In this document: in pieces, positions 28,256 through 37,688 of the stretch
Position numbering within the stretch: position 1 is the stretch's first letter
Layout: every line of letters begins with the position of its first letter
Source of the DNA: Bryobacteraceae bacterium
Lineage (GTDB): Bacteria; Acidobacteriota; Terriglobia; Bryobacterales; Bryobacteraceae
Assembly: GCA_025927575.1 (NCBI GenBank)
Contig: JAICLJ010000002.1
Coordinates: 1-64,000 of the forward strand
Length of the DNA: 64,000 bases
Reading direction: 5' to 3'
Made by a program: the position numbers and the translations under genes
The notes under the pieces: generated by a model
The model's database searches: none
What the model saw: the letters and a program-made list of their open reading frames with translations, nothing else
What the model was told of the DNA's origin: nothing

Positions 28256-30964
28256 TCATTCCGACCGCAGCGCGGTTTGAGGATCGATGCGCGCCGCCGA
28301 GAGCGCTGGCAGGAAGCCGGCGAAGAGCGTCACGCCGAGCAGGAGAGCCGCGGAGGCTAGCCAGACCCAGGGATCGTTCGGAGCAATTCCGTACAATTCA
28401 GACCGGATGAGGCCGCCGGCCGCGAAAACAACCGGCAGGGCGCACGCCACGCCCGCCAAACCCAATAGCGCGGATTCAGATAGCACCATGCGCAGTACGA
28501 GGCCGGGACGCGCGCCAAGGGCCATGCGAATGCCGATTTCGCGATACCGGCGCGCGACGGAATACGACATCACGCCATAGAGCCCAACAATCGAAAGCAA
28601 AGTGGCCAGAATTCCGAACGCCAGCGACAAAAGGCCCAGGCTTCGTTCCGCAAACAACGATTCGTTAATCACCTCGGTCATGGAGCTGAGGTTATAAACC
28701 GGCAGCCTGGGATCGAAGCGCCGCACCAGTCCGCGGACATGATCCATTACCGCGGCTTCGCTGGTTTTCGTGCGCGCATAGAACGTGAGCGCGGTCAGTC
28801 CTCCGTCCATCAGATAGGGCTGATACAGGAATGGAAAGATGGTGTCCTGTAGTCCGCCGTGGTGGCTGTCGGCGACTACACCGACGATGGTCCAATCCAG
28901 TTTCTTTTGATTCGAACCGATCGCCATGTGCAGCCCCAGCGGATTTTGTCCTGCTAAAAACCGCCGGCAAAACGTTTCGTTCACGACAACTACTTTGGGA
29001 GCACCCGCTATCTCTCTCGCGCTGATTCCTCGGCCCTCCAGAATCGGAATGTGCATTGTGGCGAAGTAATTGGCTCCCACGGCATTGCGGCGGACCTCAT
29101 TATTTTCGCCGTCTCGCATCGGATGTCCTTCTATCGTGACGCCGCCGCCTACGTAGTTGCCTTCGAGGACGGGCACGGTTGCAACGGATGCGCCGGCGAC
29201 GCCGGGCGTTGCATCGAGAGCCGCGCGGATCTGCTCCCCAAGCTGCCTGATTCGCTGCTGCGAATAGTCGGCCTCGGCCGGATTGATACTGAATGTGACG
29301 AGGTGGTCCGTCTGAAATCCTGGGCTAATGTTCATCAGGTTGTGGAAACTCAAGGTGAACAGGATGGAAGCCACGACGAGCACGAGTGAGAGCGCGATCT
29401 GTCCGATTACCAGGACACGCCGGAGCCAGATGGAGCGGCCGGCTTGCGATGCGCCGCTTTCGGTCTTCAGCACGCTTGAGAGTTCCGCCCGCGTGGATTG
29501 CAGAGCGGGCAAAAGACCGAACGCCAGGCCCGTGACAATGGAGACGATTGCCGCGAAAGCGAACACCTGCCAGTCCGGATGAGCCATCAGGCTGGAATCG
29601 CTCAAATCCATTTTCAAGACTCGCAGCAGCAGCGGCGTACCCGTGAAGGCAAGAGCGAATCCAAGCGCTCCCCCGGACACCGCCAGCATCAGGCTCTCGA
29701 CGAGCAACTGGCGGATAAGCACGCGGCGCGCGGCGCCGACCGAGAGGCGAATCGCCATCTCGCGCTGGCGCGCTACACCGCGCGCAATCAGCAGGTTCGC
29801 CAGATTGACGGCGGTAATCACCAGCACCAGCGCAACCATGACCATCAGCACCCGAAGAGGATTGCCGAGGCTCTCCCGCAGATCGGTGTACCCGCGTCCG
29901 CCGGGAGTCAGTCCGATCGTTTTTCGTTTGAACTGCTCCTCGGAGGCCTGGGACCCGGGGCGTATCAAAGTCAGGTCCAGGTCGCGCAAAGGCGGATAAA
30001 TGACGCTCAATGCGGCGGAAGCTCTTTGCAAAGTAACGCCGGGCCGCAATTTCGCAATGAGGTTGGCCCAGTGATTGAGGCGGTCGTTGAGCCCGTCCCA
30101 GCCCGGCGTCATCTGCGCCTTCATCGCCATCGGAACAAACACGTCGGCGCGTTGGCTGATGTCGATGCCGTAGAACGCGGGCGCGGCGATGCCAACCACG
30201 ACGTAGGGACTTCGATTCAAGAGGATCTTCTGGTTTAAAATCACCGGATTGCCAGCGAACTGCTGCTTCCAAAAGCCGTAGCCGAGAACAACCACGGGAT
30301 GGGCGCCGGGTTTTCCGTCATCGGCAGAGGTGAACACACGGCCTCGCCACGGGCGGGCGCCGAGCACCTGAAAGTAGTTTCCGGAAACGATCTCGCCGTG
30401 AATCCGCTGTGTCTGTTCCGCCGTGGTGAGACTGACGGTAATGGGATAGCGCGCCAGAATATCGTCAAAAATGTTCTTCGCGTGCGATTGTAAATTTCGA
30501 TAGAGCGGATACGAAAAACTGCTCCTCATTCCGTTAGAAGATTCGTGCCCGAGCTCCGGTTCGGTGTTGTGCAGGATCACCAGGCGCTTTGCGTCGGGAA
30601 CGGGCAGCGAATCGAGCACCACCTGTTTCATCAACGTGAACACGACGGTGTTCGCGCCGATGCCGAGCGCAAGAGACAGGATCGCCATTGCCGTTACTCC
30701 CGGCGGACGCCTCAGCATTCGTGCGGCCAGCCGGATATCACGCTTCAGCGCCTCCAGCCAGAGGACGATGTCGGCTTCGGCCGTCTGTTCACCGGCCAGC
30801 GTGCGGTTTCCGAACCTGCGCTTGGCATCGCGCGAAGCCTCCTCGGGACTCATGCCGGCGCGTAGGTTGTCCGCCGTCCGCTGCTCTACGTGGTAGGCAA
30901 TCTCGTCATCGGCATCGGCATGTAGCGATCGAAAGCTGTTGCGGATCTTCTTAAAGATACTCAT
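28256..30964 (-). CDS. ADOP-type MacB-like ABC transporter permease
   Basis: N-terminal EIAYHVEQRTADNLRAGMSPEEASRDAKRRFGN plus duplicated FtsX/MacB permease regions. Confidence 0.9.
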   Translation of the reverse strand: MSIFKKIRNSFRSLHADADDEIAYHVEQRTADNLRAGMSPEEASRDAKRRFGNRTLAGEQTAEADIVLWLEALKRDIRLAARMLRRPPGVTAMAILSLALGIGANTVVFTLMKQVVLDSLPVPDAKRLVILHNTEPELGHESSNGMRSSFSYPLYRNLQSHAKNIFDDILARYPITVSLTTAEQTQRIHGEIVSGNYFQVLGARPWRGRVFTSADDGKPGAHPVVVLGYGFWKQQFAGNPVILNQKILLNRSPYVVVGIAAPAFYGIDISQRADVFVPMAMKAQMTPGWDGLNDRLNHWANLIAKLRPGVTLQRASAALSVIYPPLRDLDLTLIRPGSQASEEQFKRKTIGLTPGGRGYTDLRESLGNPLRVLMVMVALVLVITAVNLANLLIARGVARQREMAIRLSVGAARRVLIRQLLVESLMLAVSGGALGFALAFTGTPLLLRVLKMDLSDSSLMAHPDWQVFAFAAIVSIVTGLAFGLLPALQSTRAELSSVLKTESGASQAGRSIWLRRVLVIGQIALSLVLVVASILFTLSFHNLMNISPGFQTDHLVTFSINPAEADYSQQRIRQLGEQIRAALDATPGVAGASVATVPVLEGNYVGGGVTIEGHPMRDGENNEVRRNAVGANYFATMHIPILEGRGISAREIAGAPKVVVVNETFCRRFLAGQNPLGLHMAIGSNQKKLDWTIVGVVADSHHGGLQDTIFPFLYQPYLMDGGLTALTFYARTKTSEAAVMDHVRGLVRRFDPRLPVYNLSSMTEVINESLFAERSLGLLSLAFGILATLLSIVGLYGVMSYSVARRYREIGIRMALGARPGLVLRMVLSESALLGLAGVACALPVVFAAGGLIRSELYGIAPNDPWVWLASAALLLGVTLFAGFLPALSAARIDPQTALRSE

Positions 30965-30973
30965 GCCGGCCTC

Positions 30974-31306
30974 CTAGACGAAACGCAGAACTTTCGTGAC
31001 AGCAGCGGTCAGCTTGTCCCAATTGCCTTCTTCAAGAGCAAGTTGACGCTTTCCCTTTACGGTTAGGCGATAGTAACGAACCCGTCGGTTGGTATCGGAA
31101 ATCGCCCATTCGGAGGCAATCCAGCCTTCCTGTTCCATGCGGTGCAGGGCGGGATAGAGAGATCCCTCTTCTACCTGCAGAACGTCGTCAGAGATGGCTT
31201 GAATATGTGTGGTGATTCCATAGCCGTGCAGTGGTCCGCGGCTGAGAGTCTTGAGGATAAGAAGACTCAGAGAACCTTGCAAACTCTTCGACAACACGCG
31301 GCTCAT
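30974..31306 (-). CDS. PadR-family transcriptional regulator
   Basis: LILKTLSRGPLHGYGITTHIQ...EEGSLYPALHRMEQEGWIASEW...RYYRLTVKGKRQL. Confidence 0.92.
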   Translation of the reverse strand: MSRVLSKSLQGSLSLLILKTLSRGPLHGYGITTHIQAISDDVLQVEEGSLYPALHRMEQEGWIASEWAISDTNRRVRYYRLTVKGKRQLALEEGNWDKLTAAVTKVLRFV

Positions 31307-31818
31307 GGCAATCGCCTCCAAAGCATCGAAATCTATGCCTAGCGTCTCTCGGATCGTGCGCCATGTCAATAACTAATTCTTCGAAAAGCCATCGAGTCGT
31401 AAGTTCGTCGGATGGACAGCCATGTCCGCCACCAGGCGGCGGCCTATTCCGAGTGGAGGGAACTAACGTGAAAAAATGCCGGGATGCTTCCAAACGTATT
31501 TCGCAAAAAATCTTGTCGAATAGCATTGATATAAAGAACCACCGTGCAGCCAAGCACCGAGGCCGGTCATTAATCTTGTGTATGGTCTGCGCGTCAGCGG
31601 CTCTCTCAACTGTTGTTAATAGGCGTATGGCGGCGCCTCTGGGGCAAGGCAGCCCTACGTAATCCGGCTTTATAGATAGTACTGTGTTACTCGGATTTAG
31701 GATCTCCAGTACGGTATTCACAAGAAAGCGCCGCCCTTTCTGTGCTTTTCTAACAACCCGCATGCAATACTTATGCTGTAAATTCGTTCGGAGGGCGTAG
31801 TCGTCGAACGACGACAAT

Positions 31819-34530
31819 TTGAAGCGGCGGAGCGTAGTGGCATCACGTCAGATCGCACAGCGGGTTTTATCTGTAGGTGGGTTTATAGCGAACCACGCTG
31901 CGATTACTCCTACTGCCATCGCTGTCGAGTGCTGTGGGCGGCGTCTCACCTACAGTGAACTGCATGATAGGGCAGGCGCCCTGGCGTACGATCTTCGCCA
32001 GACCGGCATCGAGCGCGAGGTCCTCGTCGGCGTTTTGATGGAACGTTCGGTGGACGTGGCGACTGCTATCGCCGGCATTTTGGCCGCGGACGGCGCCTAC
32101 CTGCCGCTTGATTCACGAGCCCCTGCGGAGCGGCTGCGGTGGATGATCGAGGATTCGGGTGCTGCGGCAGTTATCGTGGATCGCCACTTGGCTGGTTTGG
32201 CGCGTAGTCTGAATGCCGCGGCCCGCATCATTGTTCTGGACGATGTCCTTGACGAGGGAATGCGCTCCACACCACATGACCTCGATCCGGAGCCGGCTTG
32301 CCCGGACCAGCTCGCCTATGTGATCTACACGTCCGGATCGACTGGCCAACCGAAGGGTGTGGAGGTCCTTGCCCACAGTTTGATTCATTTCCTGAACTGC
32401 ATGCGGCGGGAATTGGATTTTCGGCCTGCCGATACGATGCTTGCCATCGCGCCCCTATCGTTTGATGTCGCCGTATTTGAGCTCTTGCTGCCACTATACT
32501 GCGGGGGGCGGGTGGTAATCCTCCCTTGGCCGACGGGAGCGGACGGAGAGTCGCTGGCCGCTGCGATCGATACCTACGATGCGTCGGTCGTCCTCGCCAC
32601 GCCCACTACATGGCAACTATTGCTGGATGCAGGATGGAAGGGCAACTCACGGTTGCGCGCGGTTTGTGGCGGTGAGATCATGCATCCCTCGCTCGCAGGA
32701 CGGCTGGCGTCGCTGACCGGAGAACTATGGAACCATTACGGACCCACGGAGACAACCATCGCGGCCAGTACGTACCGGGTCCTAGGCGATGAGCGGAGTG
32801 TTCCGATTGGCCGTGCCCTTGATGGCATTCGGTTCTTCGTGCTCGATCCGAATGGGAACGCCGTTCCTTCAGGCGAGACGGGAGAGCTGTATATCGGCGG
32901 AGTTCAACTCGCGAGAGGATATCGGAACCGAAGGGAACTTACCGCGCAAGCGTTCGTAAACGTTGCGGCTGACGGAAACCCGATGCGGGCATACCGGACC
33001 GGTGATCTGGTGAGGTACGACGACCATGGCGCTCTTCACTTTCTCGGCCGCGCCGATAACCAGATCAAAATTCGTGGCTACCGGATGGAACTGGAGGAGA
33101 TCGAGGCATTCCTCTCCCAGCATCCGGATGTCAAGCAGGCTGCGGTTCTTGCGCGAGACTGCACTGAGGGCGATATCCGCCTGGTTGCGTTCGTTACCGT
33201 CAAAGATGGCGCGATTCCAGACACTGTGAGCTTGATCGACTTCCTTGCCGAACGCTTGCCTGCTTACATGGTTCCGCGGCAGGTCTTTTATGTGGACAGT
33301 CTGCCGAAGACATCACATGGCAAAATTGATCGCACTGCGCTTGCCGCCTGGCCCTTGGCGGAACCGGATGCGCGCGGGGGCCACGAATCTGGCAGCGAAC
33401 ACGCGGTTGAGTCGGAATTGCTTGCGATTTGGCGGCGGCTCCCCGGCTTCGAATCGATCGGCGTCAATGACAGTTTCTTTGACTTTGGGGGCCACTCCAT
33501 TCTGGCCGCCAGGCTCATGAAGGACGTGCGGGTGAGGTTCGGGATGGCGCTCCCTCTGTCTGCGCTGTTTGATTCACCGACGGTGAAGGATCTGGCGGGG
33601 GTGATTTGCAGCACGGACACTCCTAAAGCGTGGTCGCCGCTCGTAGCGATTCGGGCTGCGGGTGCGCGCCCACCGCTGTTCTGCGTCCACGGGATCAATG
33701 GCAACGTGCTGAATTTCGAACCACTGGCCCGTCACTTACCTGGCGACCAGCCGGTCTATGCGCTGGAGTCCCGGGGGCTGAATGGGGGTACGCCGCATAG
33801 AAGCATCGAGGAGATGGCCCGCTGTTACATTGACGCCGTGCGCGGCGTGCAGCGTGTGGGCCCGTATGTGGTAGTAGGCTTTTCGGCCGGGGGAGTAGTT
33901 GCGTTCGAGATGGCGCGGCAGTTGCGCGACAGCGGGGAACGCGTGGCGTTATTGGGCTTGCTGGACTCAGCCGTATACTCGCGGCCGGCCGAGGCGGCCG
34001 TCGATCCTGCCGCTGGCCGTCGTAGTGGGAAATTGCGAAAGATCACGAGACCTCTCCAGCGGTTTTGTACGATGTCGCTCTCGGACCAGCGTGCTGCACT
34101 GCTCCGGAACCGGTCGCACTATTGGCAGTTGGTTGCGATTTCCGCGCGTGCGCGCGGCGAGGCCTTGGCAAGGCGTTGCGGCATTCCTGTGCAGGGGCCC
34201 GCCAAGATGAAAGACGCTTTTTTGTTAGCTCTGCGGCGGTACCATCCTTCGAAGTTTCCTGGGACCGTTACGCTATATCGGGCAAGCAGCGGCGTAGGGC
34301 GGGACGATGAACGGCCTGCCATGGGCTGGGACTTGATCGCCCCCAAAGTAGTTGTGGAAGTGATTGACGCCGGCCACCCCGGCATACTCACGGAGCCCGC
34401 CGTGATCGCCGTCGCGCGCTCTCTCAACGAGCATATTTGTGAAGCGCTGGCATGTGATGGCGAGGCATGGAATGAAGCGCTTGCGTTCCATGCCGGTCAG
34501 AGCCGCGGGGCCTCGACAACCACAACCTAG
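31819..34530 (+). CDS. Stand-alone nonribosomal peptide synthetase, A-T-TE
   Basis: LAYVIYTSGSTGQPKGVEV, NHYGPTETTI, YRTGDLVR, FDFGGHSILAARLM (T domain), GPYVVVGFSAGGVVAFEMARQL (TE); TTG start proposed, in-frame stop at 31798. Confidence 0.9.
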   Translation: MKRRSVVASRQIAQRVLSVGGFIANHAAITPTAIAVECCGRRLTYSELHDRAGALAYDLRQTGIEREVLVGVLMERSVDVATAIAGILAADGAYLPLDSRAPAERLRWMIEDSGAAAVIVDRHLAGLARSLNAAARIIVLDDVLDEGMRSTPHDLDPEPACPDQLAYVIYTSGSTGQPKGVEVLAHSLIHFLNCMRRELDFRPADTMLAIAPLSFDVAVFELLLPLYCGGRVVILPWPTGADGESLAAAIDTYDASVVLATPTTWQLLLDAGWKGNSRLRAVCGGEIMHPSLAGRLASLTGELWNHYGPTETTIAASTYRVLGDERSVPIGRALDGIRFFVLDPNGNAVPSGETGELYIGGVQLARGYRNRRELTAQAFVNVAADGNPMRAYRTGDLVRYDDHGALHFLGRADNQIKIRGYRMELEEIEAFLSQHPDVKQAAVLARDCTEGDIRLVAFVTVKDGAIPDTVSLIDFLAERLPAYMVPRQVFYVDSLPKTSHGKIDRTALAAWPLAEPDARGGHESGSEHAVESELLAIWRRLPGFESIGVNDSFFDFGGHSILAARLMKDVRVRFGMALPLSALFDSPTVKDLAGVICSTDTPKAWSPLVAIRAAGARPPLFCVHGINGNVLNFEPLARHLPGDQPVYALESRGLNGGTPHRSIEEMARCYIDAVRGVQRVGPYVVVGFSAGGVVAFEMARQLRDSGERVALLGLLDSAVYSRPAEAAVDPAAGRRSGKLRKITRPLQRFCTMSLSDQRAALLRNRSHYWQLVAISARARGEALARRCGIPVQGPAKMKDAFLLALRRYHPSKFPGTVTLYRASSGVGRDDERPAMGWDLIAPKVVVEVIDAGHPGILTEPAVIAVARSLNEHICEALACDGEAWNEALAFHAGQSRGASTTTT

Positions 34531-34613
34531 CCAAGTCGTTGTCCGCGCTCTTAGCCTGGTGTGGTTCCTGGAATTAAGACGAACTACGTGGAGAACACGA
34601 CCTATTTACAATC

Positions 34614-36059
34614 TCAATATTTCGGGACCGTGGGATCTACCTTGTCGCTCCATGCAAGAATGCCGCCTGTCATGTTGCGAACGTTCTTGAAGCCGTTCTG
34701 TTTTAACAGATTAACCGCTTTATGGCTACGGGCCCCGCTCCTGCAGTAGGCGACAATGTAGGCGTTGCGGTCCAGTTCGTTCAAGTGCTTCGGCAGTTCT
34801 CCGAGTGGAATCAGCTTTCCGCCGGGAATACGGCAGATCTGATCTTCATACGGTTCGCGTACGTCGACTAGAACGAAATCGTCTCCACGATCGAGCTTCT
34901 TCTTCACGTCCACTGGATCGATTACATCGGCACTGGCGGCAACCGGCGCCGCGGTCGCAGGGGGATGGATCCCGCAGAACGCCTGGTAGTCGATTAGCTT
35001 CGTGACAGTCGGATGGTCGCCACAAACCGGGCAAGCCGTATCGCGTCGCAATTTCAGCTCCCGAAACGCCATGTTCATGGCGTCATATAGCAACAAACGG
35101 CCTTTCAGCGTTGTGCCTTCACCCAAAATGATCTTCACGGCCTCGGTCGCCTGGATGATCCCGATCATGCCGGGGAGAATGCCCAGCACGCCTCCTTCGG
35201 CGCAGCTTGGAACAAGCCCTGGGGGAGGCGGCTCAGGGTAGAGGCAGCGGTAGCAGGGTCCGTCTTCATAAGCGAACACGGTAGCCTGGCCCTCGAAACG
35301 ATAGATCGATCCGTAGATGTTTGGCTTCTTCAACAAGACGCACGCGTCGTTGACCAGATAGCGGGTCGGGAAGTTATCGGTCCCGTCGATCACGATATCG
35401 TAATCGCTCAATATTTCCAGCGCGTTCTCACTGGTCAAGGCAACATCGTATTTATCGATCTGCAGATGCGGATTGATGTCCTGCATCTTGTCCGCTGCCG
35501 AGTCGAGTTTTTTGCGGCCGAGGTCGCCGGTGCCGTGAATAACCTGGCGCTGGAGGTTGGACACATCCACAACATCGAAATCCACAATGCCGACACGCCC
35601 CACGCCCACCGCTGCGAGATACAGACCCAAGGGCGCGCCCAATCCACCAGCGCCGATGAGAATGATCTTGGCTTTCTTCAGCTTTAGCTGGCCTCCCATG
35701 CCAACTTCCGGCAGGATCAGGTGGCGGCTGTAACGCATTACTTCTTCGTTCGAGAGCGCAACTTCTTCAGCGTCCGCAACAGATGTGGAGCCGCCGGCGA
35801 TGCTGGGAACGATTGAAAGCGTGTCGTCGCCTTTCAGCTTGGTGGCGTCTTTCTCCAGATAGCGAATGTCCTCGTCATTGACGTACACGTTGACGAAGCT
35901 GCGGAGTTTACCTTGATCGCTAAATAAGTTCTTCCTCACATCCGGAAATTTTTCGGTCAGCGCATGCAATGCCTCGCTGACGGTTCCGGCAGTCACCTCC
36001 ACGGCATCATGCTGGCCGGTGAATTGACGCAGTGCTGTCGGGATTAGGATTTTGGCCAT
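34614..36059 (-). CDS. Fusion of MoaD/CysO-like sulfur carrier + MoeB/ThiF E1-like adenylyltransferase + rhodanese
   Basis: N-term ubiquitin-like ending SIVPSIAGG; E1 IILIGAGGLGAPLGLYLAAVGVGRVGIVDFD, CYRCLYPEPPPPGLVPSCAEGGVLG, CPVCG; rhodanese AYCRSGARSHKAVNLL. Confidence 0.92.
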   Translation of the reverse strand: MAKILIPTALRQFTGQHDAVEVTAGTVSEALHALTEKFPDVRKNLFSDQGKLRSFVNVYVNDEDIRYLEKDATKLKGDDTLSIVPSIAGGSTSVADAEEVALSNEEVMRYSRHLILPEVGMGGQLKLKKAKIILIGAGGLGAPLGLYLAAVGVGRVGIVDFDVVDVSNLQRQVIHGTGDLGRKKLDSAADKMQDINPHLQIDKYDVALTSENALEILSDYDIVIDGTDNFPTRYLVNDACVLLKKPNIYGSIYRFEGQATVFAYEDGPCYRCLYPEPPPPGLVPSCAEGGVLGILPGMIGIIQATEAVKIILGEGTTLKGRLLLYDAMNMAFRELKLRRDTACPVCGDHPTVTKLIDYQAFCGIHPPATAAPVAASADVIDPVDVKKKLDRGDDFVLVDVREPYEDQICRIPGGKLIPLGELPKHLNELDRNAYIVAYCRSGARSHKAVNLLKQNGFKNVRNMTGGILAWSDKVDPTVPKY

Positions 36060-36469
36060 ATAAGTTCCTCTTTGTCTGCCTTGGTTTGGTCCAAGTCCGG
36101 CAGAAAGCTATTGGCGTGATCGAGCTTGCCGTTCTTGATGGATAAGACCACAAACGAAAACCACGGGCACGAATTCTTCAGGTCGGTCTCGGAGAAGTAG
36201 GCGTCACAATCCGGATGCGAGTGGAAAATGCCCAGCAGATCGAGATTTTGCGCGCGGGCCGCTTTGTCGGCTCCGAGCAGATCCTCCGGGCGGAGCTCGT
36301 AGCGCTCGCCCTGCTCGCCGGAAAACGAGTTCACGAGCGGAACCGAGCGGGTAACAACCCTTTTCCCGTCTTCGGTGCGGCCCAGCATGGCTCCAACACA
36401 CTCATTGGGATACGTAGATTCGGCATGGCGGACCATGTCGTTCCACGGCTGTTGCTCAATCTCAATCAT
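36044..36469 (-). CDS. JAMM/Mov34 metallopeptidase (Mec+-like)
   Basis: GIFHSHPDCDAYFSETD matches HxHPx6SxxD; overlaps neighbours by 16 bp and 8 bp. Confidence 0.85.
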   Translation of the reverse strand: MIEIEQQPWNDMVRHAESTYPNECVGAMLGRTEDGKRVVTRSVPLVNSFSGEQGERYELRPEDLLGADKAARAQNLDLLGIFHSHPDCDAYFSETDLKNSCPWFSFVVLSIKNGKLDHANSFLPDLDQTKADKEELIWPKS

Positions 36470-37397
36470 TCCAGAAATGTTCGCTGAGGTATTTGATGCC
36501 GCTGTCACACAAAATCGTGACGATGGTGGCTGTTTTACCTGACTGATGAATCTGGAGGGCCAGACGATTCGCCGCCACTACATTTGCCGCCGCTGAAACG
36601 CCGACTAACAGACCTTCCTCACGAGCCAGGCGCCGCGCCATTTCGTAGGCGTCCTCGGTCTCGACCCACACATTGTCATCGGCGAGATCGGCGTCGTAAA
36701 TTCCAGGTTTAATCGAGGCCGGCATGTGCTTTGTGCCCTCGATCCCATGCATCGGCGAGGCAGGCTGGACGGAGATGCATCGGACGCCCGGCAATTCCCG
36801 GCGGAGTCCGAGCGTTGTGCCCGTGAACGTGCCGCTGGTCCCCAGGATTGCAAGGAAATGCGTGATTTGCCCGTCTGTTTGCTCGATGATCTCAGGCGCC
36901 GTGGTTTCGTAATGCGCTTTCCAGTTGGCCGGGTTGTTGTACTGGTCCGGATAGAAGTACATCTCCGGGTTCTCGGCGTAAATGCCTTGGCAAATGCGGA
37001 TGGCGCCGTCCGAGCTTTCTCCGGGATCGGTGAGTACGAGTTCAGCGCCGTACGCCCGCAGAATCTGTTTCCGCTCCGGAGAGGCGTTTGCCGGCAGGCA
37101 CAACTTGACTCGGTAGCCGCGGTGCGCGCAAATCATGGCGTAGGCAATGCCCGTGTTTCCGCTCGTCGAATCGAGCAAAACCTTTTCACGCGTCAGTTTC
37201 CCGGTACGCTCTCCTTCGAGGATCATGTTCAACCCGGGCCGGTCCTTTACGGAACCGCCAGGGTTAAAAAACTCAGCCTTACCTAAGACCTCGACGTTCG
37301 GAAAGCTCGCCAGACGGATTTTGAGAAGAGGCGTGTGACCGATTCGGGCAAGGAGGTCGGTATTGTTTCCTTTACGGCTTACGGAGACGACAGACAT
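36462..37397 (-). CDS. cysM: Cysteine synthase, CysM-type
   Basis: IGHTPLLKI, FFNPGGSVKDRPGLNMI, DSTSGNTGIAYAMICA, GTSGTFTGT. Confidence 0.88.
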   Translation of the reverse strand: MSVVSVSRKGNNTDLLARIGHTPLLKIRLASFPNVEVLGKAEFFNPGGSVKDRPGLNMILEGERTGKLTREKVLLDSTSGNTGIAYAMICAHRGYRVKLCLPANASPERKQILRAYGAELVLTDPGESSDGAIRICQGIYAENPEMYFYPDQYNNPANWKAHYETTAPEIIEQTDGQITHFLAILGTSGTFTGTTLGLRRELPGVRCISVQPASPMHGIEGTKHMPASIKPGIYDADLADDNVWVETEDAYEMARRLAREEGLLVGVSAAANVVAANRLALQIHQSGKTATIVTILCDSGIKYLSEHFWND

Positions 37398-37688
37398 GCC
37401 TGCTTTTATTCTATCGCCCCAAAGCCTACCGGACAAATAGGATTTGAGATCTCCTTGGTGCTGCAAGTGATGCTGAATAGGCTACTGTACCCCTATTCCC
37501 GAGAGGGCACATCGAAAAATTGTACGATTTCTGGTAACGGATATCACATTGTGACGCCTATACGGCAATCGGTAAGACACTTATTTTTTCGAGGTGGCGT
37601 CTAAGCCGTCAGAGGCTTTCCCAATGAGAGAGCTGAACAGACTCAGACGGGTTGAGGTTGCCAGGCTGGGTGGAGGAGTGATTTAAAC

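Noticed and set aside
29325-30272. 315-aa minus-strand ORF within the ADOP permease, plus the opposing 29498-30238 ORF
   Set aside because: Both overlap the well-supported permease frame and have low-complexity shadow-ORF composition.
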